Source: JAYFQE01 sp034927345
GTDB lineage: Bacteria; Bacillota; Clostridia; Saccharofermentanales; UBA5734
Assembly: GCA_034927345.1 (NCBI GenBank)
Contig: JAYFQE010000002.1
Span: 384,089-448,088, forward strand
Reading direction: 5' to 3'
Length of the DNA: 64,000 nucleotides
Shown here: positions 1-7,819 of the stretch, piece by piece
How the letters are laid out: every line of letters begins with the position of its first letter
Numbering within the stretch: the stretch's first letter is position 1
Program-made: the position numbers and the translations under genes
Notes under the pieces: generated by a model
Told to the model about the DNA's origin: nothing
What the model saw: only the letters and a program-made list of their open reading frames with translations
The model's database searches: none

Positions 1-977
1 GCTTCTTCAGCCAGGATCTTGTCGGGCGGCCAGCTTTGTGTGGTCTGCAGGGCGGCTAAAAAAAGCTGGATGTTTTGCATTTCAGCTATTTTTCCGGCCA
101 GGACTTCGCTGCGGCCATGCTCCTGGTAAGCAACAATCCGCACGCCGCTGCCCGCCGTAAGAATCTGCCGGGCCAGATAGGCGGTGCAGTCGGTAAAGAA
201 ATCGCTATATTCCAGCCAGGAATCAACCGTTCCGGCCGCATGTTCCCAGTCCGCCAGCAACAGACTCTCGAGCTGCTGCGGATTCTCGAATTCCTTGATC
301 ATGATTTCATTCAAACGGGCGCTGAGTTTCCAGTGGGCTCTTTTCAAAGAATCTCCCGGCTGCTGGGAACGGATATTGGCAATGGTATCCAGATCACTGC
401 CGATCTGCCAGGCATGTTGCTGAGCCTGCCGGTTCAAGGCGGCCGACAGATTCGCCAAAGGATCAAAGGCATAAGGATTAGGCAAGACCGTAAAGGTCAG
501 CAGTTTTTTCATCATGAACCGCCGTGAATACAACGGCAGACGAAAAAGACCGAATAAATCCCGGCAAACCACCCGCGTAGGGCCTACGCGAAAGCTGCCG
601 CGATGCCGGCCTTGCAGCTGAACGCTCAGTTCTCCCGCCGACTGGGGCATAATCGCCATTTGCCGATTCTCAACGGCCGGTTTACTTTTTACGCCGGGTT
701 TGCGGACCGATACTTCCAGCAAGCCGATCATCTGGCGGCCGGTCAGTTCGAGATGAATCTGCAGATCCGTTTCTTCCTGACGCTGGATCATCGGCCGGCC
801 GATGTCCGAACGGATGTTTATATGGCGTTTCAGGATGAGCAGCTGGATCATGGACAGAACAGGCAGAAAAATTAAAGTCAGCAGAATAGGAATCAACTGG
901 CTGATGCCGCTGTAGGCCAAACCCAGATAGAGTAAAACCAGCAGCAGCAGATAAACGATGCCGCGGCCGGTAATCAT
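1..977 (-). CDS. DUF58 domain protein (3' end outside window)
   Basis: Partial gene of 325 visible codons, open at the left edge of the window. Two hydrophobic segments occupy about residues 8-45, followed by a beta-rich region and then the DUF58 signature: a G-D-S-L-K-R-A-H-W-K-L-S-A-R stretch, the counterpart of the conserved R-x-I-H-W-K-x-S-A-R motif. The start ATG overlaps the stop of the MoxR gene (ATGA), so the two are translationally coupled. MoxR/DUF58 pairs are widespread; the ATPase is thought to act as a chaperone for complexes that include the membrane-bound DUF58 protein and often von Willebrand A-domain proteins, which would be encoded further to the left. The exact substrate is not known. 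The family call is firm; the cellular role is inferred. Confidence 0.85.
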   Translation of the reverse strand, partial: MITGRGIVYLLLLVLLYLGLAYSGISQLIPILLTLIFLPVLSMIQLLILKRHINIRSDIGRPMIQRQEETDLQIHLELTGRQMIGLLEVSVRKPGVKSKPAVENRQMAIMPQSAGELSVQLQGRHRGSFRVGPTRVVCRDLFGLFRLPLYSRRFMMKKLLTFTVLPNPYAFDPLANLSAALNRQAQQHAWQIGSDLDTIANIRSQQPGDSLKRAHWKLSARLNEIMIKEFENPQQLESLLLADWEHAAGTVDSWLEYSDFFTDCTAYLARQILTAGSGVRIVAYQEHGRSEVLAGKIAEMQNIQLFLAALQTTQSWPPDKILAEE

Positions 978-1918
978 GCTTCCGGAATAACGATTTGCTG
1001 CAAAATGCCGCTCAGAATATCCGGTATCGTTGCCTGCCTCAGACGGGCTTCCGGCCGCAGCAGCAACCGGTGTCCCATGACCGGCAAAGCCATGGCCTGG
1101 ACATCTTCAGGCAGGACATAATCGCGGTCCAGGAGCAGCGCCCTGCCGCGGGCTGCCAGAATCAGCATCAGCGCGCCGCGCGGACTGGCGCCCAGCAGCA
1201 GATCGGGATGTTCGCGGGTCGCCTTGGCGATCATGGCGACATAACGGCGGATCGCTTCGGCGCAATAGAGATTGTCCGCCGTCTTTTGCAACTCGAACAA
1301 TTCGTCGGCGTCGACGACCGCTTCAAGTTCGGACAAAGGCGACCGGGCGGCAAAGCGCTCGTAAATGGCCATCTCTTCTTCCAGCGTCGGATATCCCAGC
1401 GAAACTTTCAGCATAAAGCGGTCCAGCTGCGCTTCCGGCAACGGATAAGTCCCGACCTGCTCGATCGGATTTTGCGTAGCCAACACCATAAAAGGCTGAG
1501 GCAGCGCATAAGTGACGCCGTCGACCGTCACCTGGTTTTCCTGCATCGCCTCCAATAAGCTGGATTGCGTTTTCGGCGATGTCCGGTTGATCTCATCGGC
1601 CAGCAGCAGCTGGCTCATGATTGCGCCCTGATGAAATTCAAATTGATTGTTTCTTTGATTGAACAGATTGAATCCGGTAATATCCGAAGGCATGACATCC
1701 GGCGTAAATTGAATGCGATGGAACGTCAGGCCGAGAGAACGGGCTAAAGCGGAAACCAGCGTGGTTTTGCCGATACCGGGGATATCTTCAAGCAATACAT
1801 GGCCGCGGCTGATAAAAGCGATCAGGATCAGATCCAGTGCATCCTGTTTGCCGATCATGACTTTACCGATGTTCTCGCGAATGCGCTGAATCATATCCAG
1901 CGTTTTCTGATCACCCAT
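974..1918 (-). CDS. MoxR-family AAA+ ATPase
   Basis: 314-aa cytoplasmic AAA+ ATPase, the usual length for MoxR proteins. Walker A (PGIGKTTL) lies near residues 47-54, Walker B (LLLADEIN) near 104-111, followed by the family-typical R-T-S-P-K-x-Q-x-x-L-L-E-A-M helix and the sensor segment ATQNPIE. The start ATG has an AGGAGG site 10 bases upstream. It is followed immediately by the DUF58 gene with a 4-base overlap. Known MoxR proteins use ATP hydrolysis to assemble or mature partner complexes; here the only visible partner is the DUF58 membrane protein, so the process served cannot be read from the sequence. Confidence 0.93.
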   Translation of the reverse strand: MGDQKTLDMIQRIRENIGKVMIGKQDALDLILIAFISRGHVLLEDIPGIGKTTLVSALARSLGLTFHRIQFTPDVMPSDITGFNLFNQRNNQFEFHQGAIMSQLLLADEINRTSPKTQSSLLEAMQENQVTVDGVTYALPQPFMVLATQNPIEQVGTYPLPEAQLDRFMLKVSLGYPTLEEEMAIYERFAARSPLSELEAVVDADELFELQKTADNLYCAEAIRRYVAMIAKATREHPDLLLGASPRGALMLILAARGRALLLDRDYVLPEDVQAMALPVMGHRLLLRPEARLRQATIPDILSGILQQIVIPEA

Positions 1919-1941
1919 ATCGATTTACCGCCTCCTGTGGA

Positions 1942-2970
1942 TTAAACCTGATCGGCTATGCTGAGGACCAGATCCCGCGATGCCGGCCAGCCCAGGCAGG
2001 CATCTGTTATGGAACGCCCGTAGACATGTTCCCCGACCGCCTGATTTCCTTCTTCCAGATAACTTTCGATCATAAATCCCTTGACCATCTGCCGGATATC
2101 CGGCGACAGCCGGCGGCTGTGCAGCACTTCCTGAACAATACGCGGCTGTTCGGCAAATTGTTTGTCGGAATTAGCGTGATTGGTATCTATCAGGCAGGCG
2201 GGATTTGATAATTCTCGTTTCTGATAGAACTGAATCAGCAATTTTAAGTCTTCATAATGGTAATTGGGCTGTGATTGGCCGAATTTGTTGACGGCGCCGC
2301 GCAGGATGGCATGAGCCAGAGGATTCCCGCTGGTCCGGACTTCCCAGCCTTGATAACTGAATGTATGCGCGTGCTGGGCGGCAAAAATGGCGTTCAGCAT
2401 GACATTAAGGTCGCCGCTGGTCGGATTTTTCATACCGGCCGGCTGTTCGATGCCGCTGACAGTCAGGCGGTGCTGCTGGTTTTCCACGGAACGGGCGCCG
2501 ATAGCCACATAGCTGAGCATATCGGCCAGATAAGTATGGTTTTCCGGATACAGCATTTCGTCGGCCGCCGTTAGTCCGGATTCGCTTAAGGAACGGATGT
2601 GCATTTTACGTAAAGCTATCAGCCCGCCGACCAGATCCGGAGCTTTCTCGGGATCCGGCTGATGAAGAATGCCCTTATACCCTTGGCCGGTTGTCCGCGG
2701 TTTATTGGTATAGATACGGGGTATCAGGATCAAGCGATCGGCTACTTCTTCCTGCAGGCGGCCTAGTCTGGCCGTATATTCACAAACCGAATCTTCATGG
2801 TCGGCCGAGCAAGGCCCGATAATAACCAGAAAACGATCGGATTCACCGGTCAGAACCTTTCGGATCTGCTGATCCCGTTCGGCTTTCAAATCAGCCAGTT
2901 CCGGCGACAGCGGATACTGGGCAATGATTTCTTCCGTTGTCGGTATTCGGCATAAATAATTAAAACTCAT
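1942..2970 (-). CDS. aroF: 3-deoxy-7-phosphoheptulonate (DAHP) synthase, AroFGH type
   Basis: 342-aa class I-alpha DAHP synthase, which condenses phosphoenolpyruvate with erythrose 4-phosphate in the first step of the shikimate pathway. Family landmarks are visible: G-P-C-S near residues 52-55 (metal-binding Cys), the K-P-R-T-T substrate loop near 90-94, IGARSVE, the V-R-T-S-G-N segment, IDTNHANS (metal ligand region), and the C-terminal VYGRSITDACLGW. The start is preceded by GAGG seven bases upstream. It sits alone between the MoxR/DUF58 pair and a four-gene run, with 63 bases on its upstream side. AroFGH proteins are usually feedback-inhibited by an aromatic amino acid; which one cannot be told here. 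No leader peptide or T-box fits in the short upstream gap. Confidence 0.95.
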   Translation of the reverse strand: MSFNYLCRIPTTEEIIAQYPLSPELADLKAERDQQIRKVLTGESDRFLVIIGPCSADHEDSVCEYTARLGRLQEEVADRLILIPRIYTNKPRTTGQGYKGILHQPDPEKAPDLVGGLIALRKMHIRSLSESGLTAADEMLYPENHTYLADMLSYVAIGARSVENQQHRLTVSGIEQPAGMKNPTSGDLNVMLNAIFAAQHAHTFSYQGWEVRTSGNPLAHAILRGAVNKFGQSQPNYHYEDLKLLIQFYQKRELSNPACLIDTNHANSDKQFAEQPRIVQEVLHSRRLSPDIRQMVKGFMIESYLEEGNQAVGEHVYGRSITDACLGWPASRDLVLSIADQV

Positions 2971-3033
2971 TCATCAACCTCAATAATATAGGCTTTACGG
3001 CCTGACAGTATTTTAATCAAACCACTTTTTTTA

Positions 3034-3654
3034 TTATATCACATTAACTTGCTGTCCATGAAGCCTGACGCTGACTTTATCCGCCAGTCCGTTTGTTTTC
3101 AGTAAGGATGTGACTTTTTGCGGATATACGGCGGAGGCAAGAACCAGCAGACTCGTATCACTGGCTTCAGGCTGATAGGTAATCAGGAGTATGGATGAAT
3201 GATGAAGGGCGCTGTCGTGATGACGGATTTTCTCCCGCAAAGCGGCCAGGGTTCGCGAACTGCCGGCCAGAAGGAGATTGCAGAGCTGCCGGTCATCGAC
3301 TTTGTAAATCTGATCGGAGGTCATCAGAAGAATTTTACGTAAGTCCTCCAATTTGAACGTCCACAAATCGTGTTCGGTTTCCAGGATCAGCCGGTCGCCG
3401 AGGAAAAACAGGCTGCCCAGCGTGTCGACCGGCAGAGGCAAACCGCCGAGATGCTTGACCTGCAGTCCCCATTTTGCCTGCAAGGCCACCCGGCGGCGAT
3501 TAAGCTGCTGACGCATGATATGTTTTTGCCGGACCTGCAGAACCATGCCCGCCAGGCAGCAGACACTGATGAAAAAGGCGGCGCCGGCATTCAGCGAACC
3601 GATCATGGACAATACGCAAACACCAAAGATTAAAACAAACAACAATAACAGCAC
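3034..3654 (-). CDS. hypothetical membrane protein, 206 aa
   Basis: I do not recognise this protein. Two closely spaced hydrophobic helices fill residues 1-38, followed by a basic stretch (RQKHIMRQQLNRRR) that would be cytoplasmic, and then a soluble alpha/beta-looking domain of about 150 residues without cysteines or recognisable catalytic motifs. The start is GTG; it has AGAAGGT upstream at good spacing and no in-frame ATG nearby. It begins 19 bases after the dehydrogenase stop and so is probably the last gene of a transcript with the SDR, metallopeptidase and OPRT-like genes. An N-terminal membrane hairpin plus a cytoplasmic domain could suggest a sensor or scaffold, but nothing in the sequence supports a specific function. 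Confidence 0.7.
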   Translation of the reverse strand: MLLLLFVLIFGVCVLSMIGSLNAGAAFFISVCCLAGMVLQVRQKHIMRQQLNRRRVALQAKWGLQVKHLGGLPLPVDTLGSLFFLGDRLILETEHDLWTFKLEDLRKILLMTSDQIYKVDDRQLCNLLLAGSSRTLAALREKIRHHDSALHHSSILLITYQPEASDTSLLVLASAVYPQKVTSLLKTNGLADKVSVRLHGQQVNVI

Positions 3655-3673
3655 ATGACTACCTTCTGTCTTT

Positions 3674-4510
3674 TCATTGGGCGTACATCCGGTATAGGAT
3701 GCAGTTGATGAATTTCATCGGTAAAAAACGGCGGGCAAAAGCGGCTGCTTTAAACGTCAAACCAGGCGTATAAAAAAGCGGCGGGCGGCGTTTGTTGATT
3801 TGCCGGATAATCAGCCGGGCTATCCGTTCCGGAGCCATGCCGTTTTGCTCGTCGTCGGCCATTTTCTCAATTGAACGTCCGCAGCGGTTTGTATAGACGG
3901 ACTGGGCAGACAACCGGCTCATGATCCGCGATTGGGTGAATCCGGTTTTAGTGTCCCCGGGCTGGACAATCAGACAACGGATGCCGTAAGGCCGGACTTC
4001 ATTGGCCATAGCCTGAAACAAAGCGGCAATCGCCGCTTTACTGGCTGAATAAAAGGCCTGAAAAGGAATCGGCAGAAATCCGGCCACAGAACCGATCTGG
4101 ACGACCAAACCGGCGTGCTGCCGGCGCATTTGCGCCAGGACCGGCGCCAAGGGGAAAACGGAGCCGAGAAAATTTGTCATCATCTGGGCCTGCGCCTCAT
4201 CCGGCGAGGTATCTTCAACGGCGCCGGCTAATCCGTATCCGGCAGCTTGAACGAATAAATCGATGCGGTTTTCTGTTTGAATGATCTTTTCGATAACCGT
4301 TTTAACGGCTTCGGCGTCGGTAACATCCAGACAAACCGGTCGCCGGCAGCCTTGCTGTTCCGTTACACATTCCTGTGCCGGATCGGAAAAATAATCCGGC
4401 AAGCTGCGTGCCAATTCGTATATCCGGCCTCCCGACCGGCTCATTTGTTCGGCCAGGGCCTTGCCGATGCCCGAACTGGCTCCGGTTATAAGAACGACCT
4501 TATTTTTCAT
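3674..4510 (-). CDS. short-chain dehydrogenase/reductase (SDR) family oxidoreductase
   Basis: 278-aa classical SDR. From the chosen start (MKNKVVLITG) the cofactor-binding T-G-x-x-x-G-x-G motif is at residues 10-16, Ser141 and the Tyr154-x-x-x-Lys158 catalytic pair are present (FYSASKAA), and the structural N-N-A-G motif is replaced by V-Q-A-A-G near 87-91. An in-frame extension to 4657 would overlap the preceding metallopeptidase gene by over 120 bases and adds residues with no homology to SDR N-termini, so the ATG at 4508-4510, 22 bases after that gene's stop, is preferred. The C-terminal third, with KPR/FARRF-like basic segments, resembles the DltE/YqjQ-like group of SDRs. Substrate unknown. 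Confidence 0.88.
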   Translation of the reverse strand: MKNKVVLITGASSGIGKALAEQMSRSGGRIYELARSLPDYFSDPAQECVTEQQGCRRPVCLDVTDAEAVKTVIEKIIQTENRIDLFVQAAGYGLAGAVEDTSPDEAQAQMMTNFLGSVFPLAPVLAQMRRQHAGLVVQIGSVAGFLPIPFQAFYSASKAAIAALFQAMANEVRPYGIRCLIVQPGDTKTGFTQSRIMSRLSAQSVYTNRCGRSIEKMADDEQNGMAPERIARLIIRQINKRRPPLFYTPGLTFKAAAFARRFLPMKFINCILYRMYAQ

Positions 4511-4532
4511 TTCAAGTTTCGTTCTGTCGGTT

Positions 4533-5198
4533 TTATTCTGTATACCAGTCAAATTGTTTTGCCTCCGTCTGTTGGTTATTCCATTTTGCCGCCGGTTTAA
4601 TCCCGGCTGGTTTACACAGCCGGTAACCGGCCAAGGCTCGCCGCCGATTGCGGGCATCCGGCAGATAACCGGTCAACAACTTCCAAAATTCCGTACTATG
4701 ATTCATGTAGACCAGATGGCAGAATTCATGCAGAATCACATAATCGATCAATGCGGGGGGTAAAATGCCGCAGCATCGGTTGATCGCAATCGTCCGCTTG
4801 CTGCTGCAGCTGCCCCAGCGGCTGACTTGATTTCTGATCATGATCCTGCCGGGTTTTTCAACCGGATATTGCCGGATAACAACGGCCAGCCGTTGCTTTA
4901 TTTTCAGGTCCCAAGCCTCCGCCTGATTGCCCGTGGGCGGGCAGACCGGTATGATCGCCTGGCTTTCTTTTTGTTTACGGGCAATCCAATCGGCTTTTTC
5001 CCGGACAAAATGATCGATCCGGCTGCGCGGATAATTTAATGGGCAGCGGACTTCTACATCGCCATCCGTTCCGACCATTAAAGATACGGTTCGCCGCTGC
5101 GACCGGACGAGCCGGTATGCGGGGACTGCGGCCGCCGGATAATCGGTTTTACCGGACGCTGCCATAACCACGATCCAGGCATCGCTGTGCCCGCTCAC
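4533..5198 (-). CDS. YgjP-type zinc metallopeptidase (DUF45 family)
   Basis: About 221 aa. The C-terminal half carries the zinc site H-E-F-C-H followed by N-H-S-x-x-F-W, the HExxH plus third-histidine pattern of YgjP/DUF45 metallopeptidases; upstream are W-G-S-C and the R-x-I-x-I-N segment typical of this family. The first candidate start is GTG at 5196-5198 and a second is ATG at 5163-5165 (12 residues shorter); neither has a strong ribosome site and both overlap the preceding OPRT-like gene, by 50 or 17 bases. The longer form is given. E. coli YgjP is a poorly characterised cytoplasmic protein; substrate unknown. Confidence 0.85.
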   Translation of the reverse strand: MSGHSDAWIVVMAASGKTDYPAAAVPAYRLVRSQRRTVSLMVGTDGDVEVRCPLNYPRSRIDHFVREKADWIARKQKESQAIIPVCPPTGNQAEAWDLKIKQRLAVVIRQYPVEKPGRIMIRNQVSRWGSCSSKRTIAINRCCGILPPALIDYVILHEFCHLVYMNHSTEFWKLLTGYLPDARNRRRALAGYRLCKPAGIKPAAKWNNQQTEAKQFDWYTE

Positions 5199-6006
5199 GA
5201 TTTTTGCCGCCTAAAGCCAGCTGTTCCTTCAGAAAATTCGGATGCTCCGCTAAAAATGTCCGCTCGTAAAGCTCCGGATTCTCGATAAATTGTTTAATCT
5301 GAGTATCCTGCTCCGAGCTGATCAATCCTGATTGGCAGGCGCAGTCAAAGAACGCCGGACTAACCAAAACCAGGGATAAAAGCTCGGTCCCGAGTTCGGC
5401 CAGCTTCTCACGGCCACCCTGGTCGCGGTCGATAATGACCAGCGTTGACGGCATGACAGCGCCGAGGCGATGAATTGCCGGCAGCCAGGCCCGGGTATAA
5501 CTGGAGGCTTCTGTAACCAGATCCGCCAGATGCGTTGCCGTCTGTCCTACCAGTTCACGGTCAGACAAAAGGTAATGAGCGGAGAATCCGGCGGTACTGT
5601 ATATCGCGGTACCATCCTTCATGATGCTGACATGCGGTTTATCGAGTAAAAGCGCGGCAGGTACGGAAAAGAAAAAATCTCTTCTTTCACCGCCGGAAAT
5701 AAAGTCGCCGGTTCCTTCAGACAGACGGCCGACAACCTGATCCATCAGCCGGTGATAAATGGGATTGGTCAGATACTGACGCCAGACCGCTTTCGCCAGT
5801 TGTCCCGGCAAGGCCAGAGGATTCGGAGAAAGCTCATCGATCAAAGACAGTAAAACCTGCGCTTCCTGTTCGCCGCCATAAAGAAAATGCGTATTGATAT
5901 AATAAGGGCCCAGAGCGCCTGATGTATACCAAAAAGGCTGGTCAGCCGGAGCAACCCGGATGGCCCGGGTCGTAAAGAGATTTTGAACAAGCTCATCCTG
6001 AAGCAT
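5149..6006 (-). CDS. orotate phosphoribosyltransferase-like protein
   Basis: 285 aa. Orotate phosphoribosyltransferase joins orotate and PRPP to give OMP. Family resemblance shows in the ISGGERRDFFFSVPAA block near residues 103-118 (substrate/PRPP-binding region), the D-K-P-H-V segment, and the D-R-D-Q-G-G-R-E-K-L stretch, which matches the D-R-E-Q-G-G block of UMP-synthase OPRT domains. The PRPP loop itself appears degenerate: LADLVTEASS stands where most enzymes have a D-D-x-x-T-x-G-T motif. It is longer than typical PyrE (about 210 aa), with extensions at both ends. It lies 92 bases after pyrD, so it may complete the pyr pathway. AAGGAAG precedes the ATG. Function is probable; the altered loop leaves some doubt about activity. 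Confidence 0.75.
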   Translation of the reverse strand: MLQDELVQNLFTTRAIRVAPADQPFWYTSGALGPYYINTHFLYGGEQEAQVLLSLIDELSPNPLALPGQLAKAVWRQYLTNPIYHRLMDQVVGRLSEGTGDFISGGERRDFFFSVPAALLLDKPHVSIMKDGTAIYSTAGFSAHYLLSDRELVGQTATHLADLVTEASSYTRAWLPAIHRLGAVMPSTLVIIDRDQGGREKLAELGTELLSLVLVSPAFFDCACQSGLISSEQDTQIKQFIENPELYERTFLAEHPNFLKEQLALGGKNRERAQRCLDRGYGSVR

Positions 6007-6098
6007 GAAGCATTCTTCCTTTCAAACAAGCCTTGATCAGAAAAGTCAAGACCTGTTTTCAGTTTATCAGATAAGACAAAGCCTGTAAAATCGAATGA

Positions 6099-7007
6099 TC
6101 ACCATAAATTCAAGGTTCCGGTATAGTCTGAAAACGCCGTTACATGATCTTCCTCAGCTAAATCCGTCATTTGTTTAAGGATGTCCTGACAGGCTGTCGG
6201 GCTGATCAGGTTGGCAGAACCGATTTCCACCGCACTGGCGCCCGCAATCAAGAATTCCAGAGCATCACTGCCGTTCATGATTCCTCCGACACCAATAACG
6301 GGGATTTTAACGGCTTGATAAACTTCCGACACCATCCGCAAGGCAACCGGCTTAATCGCCGGACCTGAAAGGCCGCCGGTATTATTACGCAAGACAGGAC
6401 GGCGCGTACGCCGGTCGATGACCATGCCCAGAAGCGTATTGATTAAAACAACGGCGTCGGCGCCGCCTGCTTCAGCAGCGCGGGCCATATCGCCGATGCT
6501 GGTGACATTGGGTGTCAATTTTGCCCATAATGGCTTTTTCGTCATTTGCCTGGCTTGCGATACCAAGCGTTCGATTTGTTTTCCATCGCTGCCGATCGAC
6601 ATGCAACCCTCGCGGACATTGGGGCAAGACAGATTCAACTCGATGGCGTCGACAGCCGTTCGATCCAGCTGCCGGCAAAGCTCCAGATAATCCTCGGCAT
6701 GATGACCGGCTACATTGACAATGACCGAACAGCCCAACCGGGTCATAAAGGGCAGCTCGTCAGCTAAAAATACCGCCAGGCCAGGATTTTGCAAGCCGAC
6801 ACTGTTTAACAGGCCGCTTGCCGTTTCAGCGACACGCGGCGTTTGATTGCCCAGACGCGGTTTCAGGGTCAGCCCTTTAGAACAAATGCCGCCCAGGAGG
6901 GACAAGTCCTGCCAGGCGGCCATTTCACGGCCGAAACCGAACGTTCCTGACGCGGCGACGACCGGATTTTTCAATTTCAGGGGTCCTATTTGCACATCCT
7001 GTTTCAC
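6099..7007 (-). CDS. pyrD: dihydroorotate dehydrogenase B, catalytic subunit
   Basis: 302-aa FMN flavoprotein of the class 1B type, which oxidises dihydroorotate to orotate and passes electrons to the PyrK subunit and NAD+. Visible landmarks: the N-terminal LKLKNPVVAASGTFGFG, the ELNLSCPNV segment with the active-site Cys, WAKLTPNV, the IGVGGIMNGSDALEF phosphate-binding region and the C-terminal GASAVEIGSANL. The start is taken as GTG at 7005-7007: it has AGGAGG seven bases upstream and overlaps the pyrK stop (GTGA). Longer in-frame readings run through pyrK in another frame and are artefacts. Last gene of the main pyr run; regulated through the PyrR attenuator and possibly the internal carB promoter. 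Confidence 0.95.
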   Translation of the reverse strand: MKQDVQIGPLKLKNPVVAASGTFGFGREMAAWQDLSLLGGICSKGLTLKPRLGNQTPRVAETASGLLNSVGLQNPGLAVFLADELPFMTRLGCSVIVNVAGHHAEDYLELCRQLDRTAVDAIELNLSCPNVREGCMSIGSDGKQIERLVSQARQMTKKPLWAKLTPNVTSIGDMARAAEAGGADAVVLINTLLGMVIDRRTRRPVLRNNTGGLSGPAIKPVALRMVSEVYQAVKIPVIGVGGIMNGSDALEFLIAGASAVEIGSANLISPTACQDILKQMTDLAEEDHVTAFSDYTGTLNLW

Positions 7008-7819
7008 CAGACAACCTCCTCGGCTTGAAAAACCGGGCCTTCGACACAGCAGCGCAGATGGCGCACGTCCCTGCCCTCCTGCTCTGCTTTTATCCGGCAG
7101 ACACAGACCAGACAGACGCCGACACCGCAGGCCATGCGTTCTTCCAGGGACACCTGGCACGGCAGTTTGTGAGCCCCGGCCAGCTCCGCCACGGCCTGCA
7201 TCATTGGTTTAGGGCCGCACGCGAGAACGACTGTGCCGTCAACAGGCGGCAAAGTCTGCAGCAATTGACGCAATGCCTGCGCCGCGTTGCCGGGAATGTC
7301 CATGTCCCCCAGATCGGAAGCAAATAGCGTTTTGCAGCCGAGGCGAGAATAATCTTCCGTAATGACACTCTCGTCCAGCGACCGATAACCGCAAACCGCA
7401 TATGATTCGATCGCCTGCTCCCGGCATGCCTGCTGGACAAAATGCAGGGGGAAAACGCCGCTGCCGCCGCCTACCGTGATGACCCGGCGATATCCATCCA
7501 ATGAAAAGCCATGGCCAAGCGGACCGAGGACCGACAGACAGCTGCCGGCTTGGCATTCGGACAGCCAGCGGCTGCCGTCGCCCTGGATGCGGATGCCCAG
7601 GCTGATCAGCCCGGCCGATCGCTCGACCGACATGATTCCGAAAGGGCGGCGCAGAAAATGATTGCAGCTGAGATGGACAAACTGGCCCGGCTGAGCCTGG
7701 ACGCAGATTTCCGGCGCTGCCAGCGTCAGGACAAAAGCCTGGCTGTTCAGCCGCCGGTTGCTCTCGATCCGGGCTTGATATTCAATCCTCTGATGTTCCA
7801 AACCTCGGCCGCCTTTCAT
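7004..7819 (-). CDS. pyrK: dihydroorotate dehydrogenase B, electron transfer subunit
   Basis: About 271 aa, ferredoxin-reductase-like. FAD-binding is indicated by R-R-P-F-G-I-M near residues 52-58, NAD-binding by the V-G-G-G-S-G-V-F-P-L segment and A-C-G-P-K-P-M-M, and the [2Fe-2S] centre by the C-terminal cysteine cluster C-G-V-G-V-C-x-x-C with a later Cys pair (RCCVEGPVF). With PyrD it forms the NAD-dependent heterotetramer found in Firmicutes. The ATG at 7817-7819 overlaps the carB stop (TGATG); an in-frame GTG one codon earlier (7820-7822) is also possible. Next gene pyrD is coupled by a GTGA overlap. Confidence 0.94.
   Translation of the reverse strand: MKGGRGLEHQRIEYQARIESNRRLNSQAFVLTLAAPEICVQAQPGQFVHLSCNHFLRRPFGIMSVERSAGLISLGIRIQGDGSRWLSECQAGSCLSVLGPLGHGFSLDGYRRVITVGGGSGVFPLHFVQQACREQAIESYAVCGYRSLDESVITEDYSRLGCKTLFASDLGDMDIPGNAAQALRQLLQTLPPVDGTVVLACGPKPMMQAVAELAGAHKLPCQVSLEERMACGVGVCLVCVCRIKAEQEGRDVRHLRCCVEGPVFQAEEVVW

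Noticed and set aside
4511..4657. N-terminal extension of the SDR gene
   Set aside because: Overlaps the metallopeptidase coding sequence in another frame and adds no SDR-like residues; the internal ATG is properly placed.
7008..7160. N-terminal extension of pyrD through pyrK
   Set aside because: Reads PyrK in the wrong frame; GTG with AGGAGG at 7005-7007 explains the start.
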